Source: Anthostomella pinea (taxonomy: Eukaryota > Ascomycota > Sordariomycetes > Xylariales > Xylariaceae). Taken from it: a stretch of 64,000 nucleotides of DNA. The notes under the pieces are model-generated. The model did no database searches. It was not told the DNA's origin and saw only the letters and a list, made by a program, of their open reading frames with translations. Each line of letters starts with the position of its first letter. Positions within the stretch are counted from its first letter, which is position 1. The stretch is from NCBI GenBank assembly GCA_963556695.1, contig CAUWAG010000004.1, positions 1,798,001 to 1,862,000 of the forward strand, in the 5' to 3' direction. The translations under genes and the position numbers were made by a program. This document shows positions 56,140-64,000 of the stretch, in pieces.

Positions 56140-57126
56140 ATGTCCGCTCTGCGCCGTAGAACCTCCTCGACCACTCGAGTACCGCTCCGAGAACTGCCAA
56201 TGTGGCATAGGCGTGTAGACAACTCATCGATCTTTGCTACTCTGACCGACGAGAATCCCAAGTTACACCAGATAGAAGAAGAACTGACTAGCTGCCCCAA
56301 ACCTGCCGATCCCATTCGCATAACTCAGGCGGACGTCCATAGATGGACGGACTTCGACTATGAGCGGGTCGCCTCCTCATTAGGGAAGATTCTTCGTTCA
56401 AAGTTCGACAACCCGATCGAAACCGTCCTCGAGCCCCGCCATCTCCGGGTCCGGGTGGAGGAGAACATCGACGATGTATTCAATCTTTGGCACGGCTACA
56501 TACTCAACTTAATCCTCTACCTCCTCACACCTCATCTGGAAAGTTTTCTTGGAGACGGCGAGCTGAACGGCTTCTTTTTCGGTAAGAAGCCTTTCTCGAT
56601 TACGAACACGGAAGATGGTGGCGATACCTACCCGGACTGGGGTGTAGCGACATCGGGCAATAGACTGCTTCTTGGCGATACGAAGATGGACCAAGCTTGG
56701 ACATCCCTGGATCTCGAAAAGGGGAGGAAGGCCAGTCTCTATGCTGTGCAACAGTTGGGCCAATACTGCGTTCGTTGCAACACCAGATACGGCTTTATCA
56801 TTACACCAGCCGAATTGGTAGTCTTTAGATTTTACAGGATCAAGGAGGTAGACGGAGAAATCGTCCATGTCGGTTCGCAATCGCGGAGCATTCCTTGGTC
56901 TAGCTACGGGCAAGACGAGTTGACTGTAAACCTCGCAATGTTTACAATTATCATGATGAGCCTCCGAAAAGGAAAGCAAGATATCGATACCTACGCAAAA
57001 ACACAACAAGATGACATATGGGATTGGTTATTTGATCTTTCTAGAGCAGAGCACATTACGACCAAACATACGATTTGTCGTCCGCCACGGAAGCAGGGAC
57101 CACACTGGGAACTGACCAGTCCGTAA
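56140..57126 (+). CDS. PD-(D/E)XK nuclease-like protein
   Basis: 328 residues from the ATG at 56140 (TCATGTCC context). After an N-terminal helical part comes TYPDWGVATSGNRLLLGDTK. Asp166 in PDWG and Asp180-x-Lys182 in GDTK form the PD-(D/E)XK nuclease signature. It is followed by QLGQY (Gln205/Tyr209), the QxxxY motif of RecB/Cas4-like members. The end of the frame (TTKHTICRPPRKQ...) has lost protein texture. A second frame, 57075-57326, carries an acidic, Lys-rich tail (LDVITEEEDEEK, KRPKAKKRRYRL) with an NLS-like end. A one-base shift near 57065 or a missed intron would join them. Nuclease activity is inferred from motifs only. Confidence 0.7.
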   Translation: MSALRRRTSSTTRVPLRELPMWHRRVDNSSIFATLTDENPKLHQIEEELTSCPKPADPIRITQADVHRWTDFDYERVASSLGKILRSKFDNPIETVLEPRHLRVRVEENIDDVFNLWHGYILNLILYLLTPHLESFLGDGELNGFFFGKKPFSITNTEDGGDTYPDWGVATSGNRLLLGDTKMDQAWTSLDLEKGRKASLYAVQQLGQYCVRCNTRYGFIITPAELVVFRFYRIKEVDGEIVHVGSQSRSIPWSSYGQDELTVNLAMFTIIMMSLRKGKQDIDTYAKTQQDDIWDWLFDLSRAEHITTKHTICRPPRKQGPHWELTSP

Positions 57127-57326
57127 AAAGCCCGCCCCCCGCCTCGGCAGCTACCAAGCGCAAGCTTCGCTTGCTGGATGTTATCACTGAAGAAGAGGAC
57201 GAAGAGAAGCCCCCCGTCTCGGCGGCTCTCAAGCACAAGCCTCGCTCGTTGGATGTTGTCACTGAAGAAGAGGACGGGGAGAGCATCAAGAGGCCTAAAG
57301 CCAAGAAGCGACGCTACAGGCTTTAA
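57065..57326 (+). pseudogene. Possible out-of-frame C-terminal tail of the nuclease-like gene
   Basis: Encodes two acidic repeats (LRLLDVITEEEDEE and PRSLDVVTEEEDGE) and a basic, NLS-like KRPKAKKRRYRL before TAA. It overlaps the end of the upstream frame by about 60 bases. The repeated, charged composition argues it is real coding. Confidence 0.55.
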
Positions 57327-58174
57327 TTCAATTGATTGGGTTCGTACACGAGCATGTTGCTAAGTCCGTCGACGATTGCGACTATCAGGATTCAGGGGCG
57401 GTCGAGTCTTCAAGACATAAGAGTTTTTCTCACAAGTTGGGAGATGCGGGGCCATACGAGGATTGCGGCTCAGTGTCATACATCTAATAGACCGACCAGA
57501 TCTACGAGTTAAATAGAAAAGTTCAATTCGAACTCACTGGCATCAGCCCGACATTGAAAGGCGGGCGACCCGACGTCTGTCCATCACGTGTAGGCCTCTC
57601 GGTTGTACAGTGGGTCAGCACAAATACCGAACACCCAACTCTTATAAAAGAACCCTCCTCATTATAACCACACTCAAAGCTTTACGCGAGAGAGCAAAAA
57701 TACGGGATGAAGATAAATATATAAAGTTTTAAAGGTGTAATAAAGTCAGATTTTAAAGAGTACTTTAACTTGAATAATTATAAAGACTTTAATAAAACTA
57801 CGTAAAACTAGCTATTTTATACTTATTCTTATATATTTTGATATAATTGATGTATTTGAATGTCCTTTTGAAAACAAAATAGATATTTTACTTTACAAAA
57901 CATAGCGTGGTTAGTTTTTTTATACTTATTTTCATGAAATTGTTATAGAAGGGTAAATTTATATGAATATATACCTAGTTTTTAAGCGGTGCCATTAATT
58001 AAAGAAAAACCGTTTATAAATGAAATAAAACTGGTTGTTAAATATTTATATAGTAAAGTTAAGTTTGATATTTTCCCCCTTATTTCTAATTTAATAAAGT
58101 CTTTAACAAGCGTGCGTCAATGTGCGAGAAGTAAAATTAAAAGGTGTTCGGTTTTTTTGTCTACCCACTGTACC
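57327..58174. repeat. AT-rich, RIP-like block
   Basis: Normal composition to about 57690, then AT-rich with no coding to about 58140. Confidence 0.6.
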
Positions 58175-58323
58175 TGTTGAATAGGAGCCGGAGATAGACA
58201 CCGGAAGATCTCCAGTGGGGCAGAGACGCACAGGGCATCTAACCCACCAAGAAGACAGATAATCAATCTCTGCACACAGAGCACAACAATCAATAGAATC
58301 AATCATCATCCGTGTATTCAACA
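58175..58323 (+). mobile_element. Short LTR/TIR-like element family B, copy 2
   Basis: 149 bp, TGTTGAATA...TATTCAACA with perfect 9-base inverted ends. The exact 5-bp duplication is GTACC (58170-58174 and 58324-58328). The inverted copy is at 54108-54263. It may be a short solo LTR or a MITE-like element. Confidence 0.85.
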
Positions 58324-59087
58324 GTACCTGTACCTGTAGTTGGGGAGGAGGCGAGCCACAGGCGGCGCTGGCCAGCACAGCGCGCTAAAGCCAGCGGCGA
58401 GCGCAGCCAATGACAGCTTAGCGCCCTCGTCTCACAGCCAGAAGGCACTGGCCAGTCAATGCCACCCGCGCAGCAGCCCGCGCGACAAAGAGCCGCGGCG
58501 CACGGTCCACTCCACAGGCCTCTCTTCTTTCCCCAGTCTCTTTGTTGGTCCAGAGAGCCTCCTTCTTCCAGACAGCCCCATCCACGGCCACCAAGCGGCC
58601 CAGACTCGAATCGTCTTTGTTTCGTCTTGCGAGGAACAATGAACCTTTGGATCCTGTGACTGTTTCGTTTGACTGTTACACGCTGACGAGCTGAAGAAAG
58701 GTAAGGGTGTCTGTTGGCGCTTGTCATTCAGCGGTCGTCGACGGACGGCACGGTGAGTCTTCATTGTCTTCGTGATTCAAATATCAACCCAGCGCCCGCG
58801 TGGAACTTTCCCTCTACCCTTCTGATTCAGATTTCCATATTCCCAACAGTTTTTTCCTTCGACGCTGGATATCACTTTGCTCTCTCACTCTCAATCTCTC
58901 GGGTTCCCTCTTTACTTAATACTCTACCTACCACATTCACTCACTACAAGCCCATTTCTCGGGTCAACAATCTATCTGCCCTTGTTCGCGATATTTGATA
59001 CAGTCGTGCAACCATCCACTCACTCAACCAACGAATACCCATACACCCACCGAACCAAGCAACAAACCAACCAACACACAAAGCAAT
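58324..59087. promoter_or_regulatory. Upstream region of the four-TM gene
   Basis: Pyrimidine-rich stretches (about 58800-59080) are typical of fungal promoters and leaders. No gene was recognised in short overlapping frames. Confidence 0.5.
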
Positions 59088-59846
59088 ATGGGTTTCAAAG
59101 GTCTCGCCACCGAGTTCGCCAAAGGCCAAGCCAAAAGCGCCTTCTCATCCACTCAACCAACCAACCAACAAACCCACCAGCCAGCAAGTAAAGGACTCAA
59201 AAAATTCGTCAAGAAGTTCGGCAAAGGCGCCGTCTCGAAACAATTCTACATCTACGAGACCTGGCTGCGCTGGGCGGCGCGGGGTCTGCAATTCATCCTC
59301 GCCCTCATCGTAGTCGGCCTGTACGCGCACCGCGTAGACAAGGACCGCCGGGCCAACAGCCCCCAATCCGTCGCCTGGGTCTACGCCGTCTTCGTTTCCG
59401 GCCTGTCGTGCATAACCTGCGTCGTGTTCGCGATCCCGAGCCCGTTCTGGCGCTCGCACCGCCTGTTCGCGTGGGATCTATTCCTGTCCACCCTCTGGAT
59501 CGCCGTGTTCGGCACCTTTGCGCGCGTGTTCCTCCCCCTCAAGGCCGGGGACCCGGAGTACGAGGGCACGGACGTGCGCGTCATGCGCGGCGCCGTCTGG
59601 CTCGACCTCGTCAACGCCATCTTCTGGCTCGGGACGGGCGTCTATGGCTGCCTGCGCACTTTCGCGAGCAAGAAGATCGATGCTAAGATCAACAGCCTCG
59701 AGGCCAAGGTCAACAAGAAGGTGCAGGACAAGCAGGACAAGATCGCCCAGAAGGTCCAGGGCAAGATGCAGAGCAAGATGGACCAGTACTACAGCAAGGA
59801 GGCGGCGGCGTCGAAGGAGTCGTGGGGGTCTGACAACACTGTGTAG
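59088..59846 (+). CDS. Four-TM membrane protein, MARVEL-like
   Basis: 252 residues, single exon, from the ATG at 59088 (CAATATGGG). A Lys/Gln-rich N-terminus (KKFVKKFGKGAVSKQF) precedes four hydrophobic helices: LQFILALIVVGLYA, VAWVYAVFVSGLSCITCVVFAI, FAWDLFLSTLWIAVFGTFARVF and AVWLDLVNAIFWLGTGVYGC. The C-terminal tail is a charged coiled coil (SLEAKVNKKVQDKQDKIAQKVQGK). Helix layout and the polar first helix fit MARVEL-type proteins, which organise membrane patches or vesicles. The specific role is unknown. The upstream in-frame codons at 58995 are non-ATG and look untranslated. Confidence 0.8.
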   Translation: MGFKGLATEFAKGQAKSAFSSTQPTNQQTHQPASKGLKKFVKKFGKGAVSKQFYIYETWLRWAARGLQFILALIVVGLYAHRVDKDRRANSPQSVAWVYAVFVSGLSCITCVVFAIPSPFWRSHRLFAWDLFLSTLWIAVFGTFARVFLPLKAGDPEYEGTDVRVMRGAVWLDLVNAIFWLGTGVYGCLRTFASKKIDAKINSLEAKVNKKVQDKQDKIAQKVQGKMQSKMDQYYSKEAAASKESWGSDNTV

Positions 59847-60563
59847 ATACTCATCTGGCGATGGAGCCGGGAGTATATATTAGAGGAGGGAATATAATCG
59901 CCGGGGAGGCGCTGTGATTTCATAAGCTGTATTCTATCATTCTGCTATGTTGCATTTCATAGCGAGACCTGGGTTTTGATGGTTGGATATGGCGTCCGGT
60001 TATGGCGTCCGGATCTTGCATCCTGGGTCGGCGGGGCTTGCTATGACTTTCAGAAATCATCACATGATCTATACCTGCTGCTACCTTGTAGTGTTCTGTG
60101 ACGTGGAAGTAGCTGTGAATGTACTTGTAGGTGTAAACACATTCGTCATGCGCAAACCCTCCACCGTTTCAAACAGCGCACTATGATTCGACTTCTTGAA
60201 AGCGTGGTCAACCGGACGTACCGAAATCACATACGCTCTATTGCCCGATCCGAAAAGAGCCCGCTGTCTAAGTTATCAGGTAAGACTCCCCTCAGAAGCA
60301 GCCGAAGCAGATTTCTAACCCAGAGACGCACAGCCTTACTGGCTATGCCCCGTCCATCTGATCCAGTGAAGCCCATCCTCGACGCTCGCAATGGCGAAAT
60401 CCTGGTAACGACCGAAGGAGATACATCTCTCTCCATATGCGTCGCTTTGTCGCCCATGCCAATAGTATAAGCCCGTATATACATTCATACCTCATGCCAA
60501 TGTATACAAACGAGCGCCCTGAAGTGCGGAGTGTCCTATTCTACCACTCGCGCGTCGTGGTAA
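59847..60563. other. Intergenic, convergent 3' ends
   Basis: Nothing recognised. Confidence 0.5.
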
Positions 60564-61820
60564 TCATTCCAGCCACCCCAACACCTGCCTGGCCTCTAGC
60601 ACGCCCACAACTTCCCCATTCTCCATGACTGCCAGCACAGAGTCTTCATTGTAAATCGTCTCGCCATATCCAGGCAATGACATGAACGGGTCCCTGATCC
60701 AGCCAGCAGCCTGCGATATTCTGGTGTGGGTATCAATAGAGATCCACTCGCTGCGCTCAACCAGAAAGTCCGCCACGTCGGAGGCGGCCCGCGTCAGCTC
60801 TGCCGCATCGAGCCGCCGTATGCGACCGGGACTAGCCAGCGAGTCGCTGACGCGGACCCATCCGGAGGGCGACTCATAGCCTGTTTTAAGGATTTCCGCG
60901 CAGAGCACCCCGTCTAATGACGTGGCGCAGACTGGGATCTCGCAGAGCGGCACGGCCAAATGGCCAATCTTACTCGGTTTGCTGAACGAAGCGCCGATGG
61001 CCCCGCCCGGGTGGTTTTGGGAGAAAACGGAAGACACGCTCGGGTGCAGCTCCTGCGACACGACGACAGCCAGGGCATCGCCTAGCGCTAGGGCCACGGT
61101 CGTAGATGTAGTCGGCGCCGAGACGCCGAAGGAGACGGTCTCGGGCTCGTGGATCGGCGCCGGGAGCAGGATAGCGGTCGGGCGTTGACGGATGAGTTCA
61201 CAGCCTAGTGGCTGTGCGTGCGAGGTGAGCACGATTGTCGGCAGAGCCGGGTCGATGTGTGGCAGGAGCGCAAGGAGTTCCGGTGTCATGCCCGAAAATG
61301 TGATGAAAAGAACGACATCGTGCTTCCGGATCTTGCCGAGATCGCCGTGCAGCGCTTCCGTCGGGTGCAGAAACGTCGCATGCAGTCCGAGGCTGTTGAA
61401 TGTCGCCACCAACTTCTTGCCAATGTGCCCCGATTTGCCAACGCCGATGATGACCAGTTTGCCCCTATCGCCGCTTTGCCGTACTATGACTTCCACCGCC
61501 GCATTGAAGCCATCTGCCGCTATCGTATCGGTCTTGTACACGTGTGTCAAGCTCCGTAGAGCTGTCGCCTCCGTGTTCAGCACATGAACAGCCCCTGTTA
61601 TCCGCTGTTTCGCAAGGGTACTTGCTTCCGGTCGGGTACTTGCTTCCGGTACATTTTCAGGGTCCTCGACGTCATCCAGACATAGCTGTTCGATCGGGGT
61701 GCTGGGTTCGACGGCGGTTGGTGTTAAAGGAGAGGGGGGAGACGGTGGAGGCACCGTTGGGCGAGGAGACAATCCTAATAGATAGACCTCGCTGTTATGT
61801 ACGGGATGATGCTCAACCAT
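60564..61820 (-). CDS. SIS-domain sugar-phosphate isomerase, KpsF/GutQ type
   Basis: 418 residues, single exon, ATG at 61820. A Pro/Thr-rich N-terminal extension of about 60 residues precedes a SIS domain. It reads KLVIIGVGKSGHIGKKLVATFNSLG, HPTEALHGDLGKI, VVLFITFSGMTPELLALLPHI and HPGGAIG, which are hallmark motifs of arabinose/galactitol-phosphate isomerases (KpsF/GutQ/KdsD). The C-terminal part (ISIDTHTRISQAAGWIRDPF ... SVLAVMENGEVVGVLEARQVLGWLE) resembles CBS repeats, often weak in fungal members. The fungal substrate is not known; pentose or hexose phosphate isomerisation in the cytosol is by family. Confidence 0.9.
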   Translation of the reverse strand: MVEHHPVHNSEVYLLGLSPRPTVPPPSPPSPLTPTAVEPSTPIEQLCLDDVEDPENVPEASTRPEASTLAKQRITGAVHVLNTEATALRSLTHVYKTDTIAADGFNAAVEVIVRQSGDRGKLVIIGVGKSGHIGKKLVATFNSLGLHATFLHPTEALHGDLGKIRKHDVVLFITFSGMTPELLALLPHIDPALPTIVLTSHAQPLGCELIRQRPTAILLPAPIHEPETVSFGVSAPTTSTTVALALGDALAVVVSQELHPSVSSVFSQNHPGGAIGASFSKPSKIGHLAVPLCEIPVCATSLDGVLCAEILKTGYESPSGWVRVSDSLASPGRIRRLDAAELTRAASDVADFLVERSEWISIDTHTRISQAAGWIRDPFMSLPGYGETIYNEDSVLAVMENGEVVGVLEARQVLGWLE

Positions 61821-64000
61821 GATAGAGAAGATGTCGCACGCGGATGAAAGTGGCGAAGCTGGGCAGGCTTGGACGGTACGGGAGTCTTCGTTGGGTCAAA
61901 GATCATACACGACTGGTCGTCCTGTATGTAAGATTGGAGCTGCTCATGGCATCAGACCGCGACAGGCAGCGTCAATGGCGCATTGCGACACTGTGAATGA
62001 TAAACAGAAGCTGCAGCAGACGTTGATGATATTTGTTTCGGGACAACTGAGACACAATGGACACAATGGTACTGCTGACTCGATCCAAAAGTCGGACGGT
62101 GGGGCCGGGATGATGGTTTCGGGCGAGGAAGTTGCAGGATCTTGAAATACCTGCGACTCGCACAATGAGGATCTGACTGCCAGATGCCCTCGAACGGCAG
62201 AAAAGGAAGCAAGAGAGATAGGAGTCCAATCGAAGACAGCGAAACGGCGTAGATTACATACGTGATCCGTAGTGCCCGCCGCTAGAAGCCGGTTTTAGAC
62301 AAAGCGCGAGCCTCATACCCACCAGCGCAGTCGCAAGGAGGGCCGATAATTGATGAATCATTGATCAACCGTGGTCTAGAATGTCCCAAGCCTAGACCAT
62401 GTCGACGCCTCATTGGAGAGCCGTAGTGACGCCTTCAGCTTCGGCCTCTTGCGTGCTCTGGTAGTCTGGGTGGAACGCGGTCATCATGGATGTTTGCACA
62501 TGCACTTGGGCAGACAGCATCTTGTGTTGCATGTGGGATGACTCGCATCGAATCTCTGCAGTTCAGGTCTCTGCAGGCGAATAATGTTGCAGTGTTGCAT
62601 CGACGGCGACCCACATCTGCGATAATGCTGATCCTCCAGCGCGGGGTCGAGACTCACCAAGGGTCTTCATGTGCATACTCGTCGGTGTGCTTGCTGACCA
62701 ATCTGTCTAGGGATTCGAAGCCATCGCAGCAAAGCGATGACTAGAGCAGATAACGTCCTTCGTTCGCTATTGGTGGTAGGCCACGAGATGGCTGTCCACG
62801 CACCACCACGGGTGCGAAACGTAAGCCTGGATTGGTGGACAGAAACTCAATGGGTCAAGAAAAGTTCCGACTTCCAAAGCGAAAAGGAAAAGGACGGGCA
62901 CTTGCGCACCCTGCCAAGACTCTCAGCAGCCTCCCATATTGGCGATGGATGATATCTACCAGATGTTGACTGCAAGGTCGGCAGCAGACACGGCAGTCTC
63001 TTGACCATTGGAACAATTCGATCAACGTGGATCCTGAGGTAGGCTCCTTTGATAAAGAAGAAGGGGTGGAAAGAGTTGTGTCGGATGCTAGCATGCCGTT
63101 CAGGCTCAGTCAGCTCAGGGAAACATGAACTTACAATCGCGCGATGTCTTTTGTATCACACTTCGTCTTGTCCTTCCCAAAATAGGTGTATCCATCTTCT
63201 GATGGTCAGGAGGACAGAATTCAGGCTGGCTGATTGGAATCGTGGAATCGTGGAATCGTGGGCAGCATTGGCAGATAAGATAAGGCAGACGTCGCACCTT
63301 CTTGGACACCGTAATCCCTGCTGGTGATGGCTGGAAGTCCTCAACTTGACTTCCGAAGCAGAGGCGGTGAAGCCATCCATCCTGCCATCTAGGTACAGGT
63401 CGCCTGCAAGCTCATTGGGAGAACTGCCATGATATAATGTAGAATGGGCGTCGGAGGGCGCTTGCAGTTCAAGATAATAATTTGAACTTTCAGGTTGCAC
63501 GTCGTAGCAGTGGGAGCGGGCACCAGCCACATGATCGACAGCGGGGAGTCGGGACCGTTTCAACTTCCCCACATCTTCCCATCTGTCTGTCTGTGCACCT
63601 TCCCCAAGCCACCGACCAACCACCTGTACCCACACCCAAGGCTGCAACACAGCGGACAACTTGAGTGATATTCCGACATTTACAAGAACGGGCCGCGAAG
63701 CCTTGCTACGAGGCATACTCTGCGACGTTCGCTTGCAGAGAACGAATAGCCTGAGGGATACCCTTCTCCGAGGTCATATTTACCAGAGTCACCATGACGC
63801 GCCAAATAGTGTACAGCGTCGCCCTCGGCGTCTTTTTCTGCAGTACGTCATCTCTCATATTTGTACCGTTTCACTGCACCACAGCGCACCGCCATTCGCC
63901 CCCTCACCTTAGGAATGCCCTCACTATATACACCGAGACTCGATAGATCTCAGAGTCGCGATGAGTCGAGCTTTGATCTGCAAGCGCAGATTGCGTTGTT
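61821..64000. other. Terminal intergenic stretch, no gene recognised
   Basis: About 2.2 kb with many short frames on both strands. The longest (63156-63716 minus, 186 residues) has no features. A gene may start beyond the window edge. A short GTGGAATC tandem (three copies) lies at about 63238-63260. Confidence 0.45.

Noticed and set aside
63156..63716. 186-residue minus frame near the window end
   Set aside because: No domain or signal; overlaps several equally open frames.

Overview
The window is nuclear DNA of a filamentous ascomycete (Pezizomycotina, most likely a Sordariomycete). The evidence is compact protein-coding genes with one to four introns of about 50-130 nt and GT...AG ends, chromovirus-type Ty3/gypsy retrotransposons, and AT-rich blocks in which CAG/CGA/TGG codons have become stops. 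That last pattern is the signature of repeat-induced point mutation (RIP). No bacterial-type operons are present.

Layout. Positions 1-14.4 kb are a GC-balanced, gene-bearing arm: a multi-pass membrane protein (700-2127), a nuclear-looking coiled-coil protein (2675-4851, minus), the oligosaccharyltransferase thioredoxin-like subunit OST3/OST6 (5504-6663), a secreted GH6 cellobiohydrolase (8653-10042), a TDT-family (Mae1-like) transporter (10931-12190) and a proline/repeat-rich orphan (12479-13801, minus). After a 1-kb AT-rich block come a LITAF-domain protein (15743-16522, minus) and an orphan with a HEPN-like R-N-x3-H motif (17481-18395, minus). A 5.95-kb gypsy element on the minus strand follows (19558-25504; 225-bp LTRs, target duplication ATACC).

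Positions 26.9-42.3 kb hold accessory genes: a deaminase of the DRAP/CMP type, a large SesA/NB-ARC/TPR NLR-like receptor with a frameshifted tail, a frameshifted fructosamine-3-kinase-like gene, small secreted proteins, a RIP-damaged Tc1/mariner copy, and a protein kinase with an N-terminal signal peptide. Positions 43.6-58.3 kb are a transposon graveyard. It has a second gypsy element (45168-50710; LTRs of about 242 bp, target duplication TTACG), at least five solo-LTR-like insertions with recognisable 5-bp target duplications, and thousands of bases of AT-rich decay. Set inside this repeat-rich zone is a divergent gene pair: an FTA2-type kinase-like protein (minus) and a PD-(D/E)XK nuclease-like protein (plus). 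The last 6 kb return to ordinary genes: a four-TM membrane protein and a KpsF/GutQ-type SIS-domain sugar-phosphate isomerase.

The most interesting biology is the concentration of conflict-type or effector-type genes in and around the repeat-rich part: the NLR, HEPN-like protein, kinase-like/nuclease-like pair, secreted kinase and 8-Cys secreted peptide. Three of these or neighbouring genes carry what look like single-base frameshifts. All functional statements come from reading motifs by eye; no database search was run.
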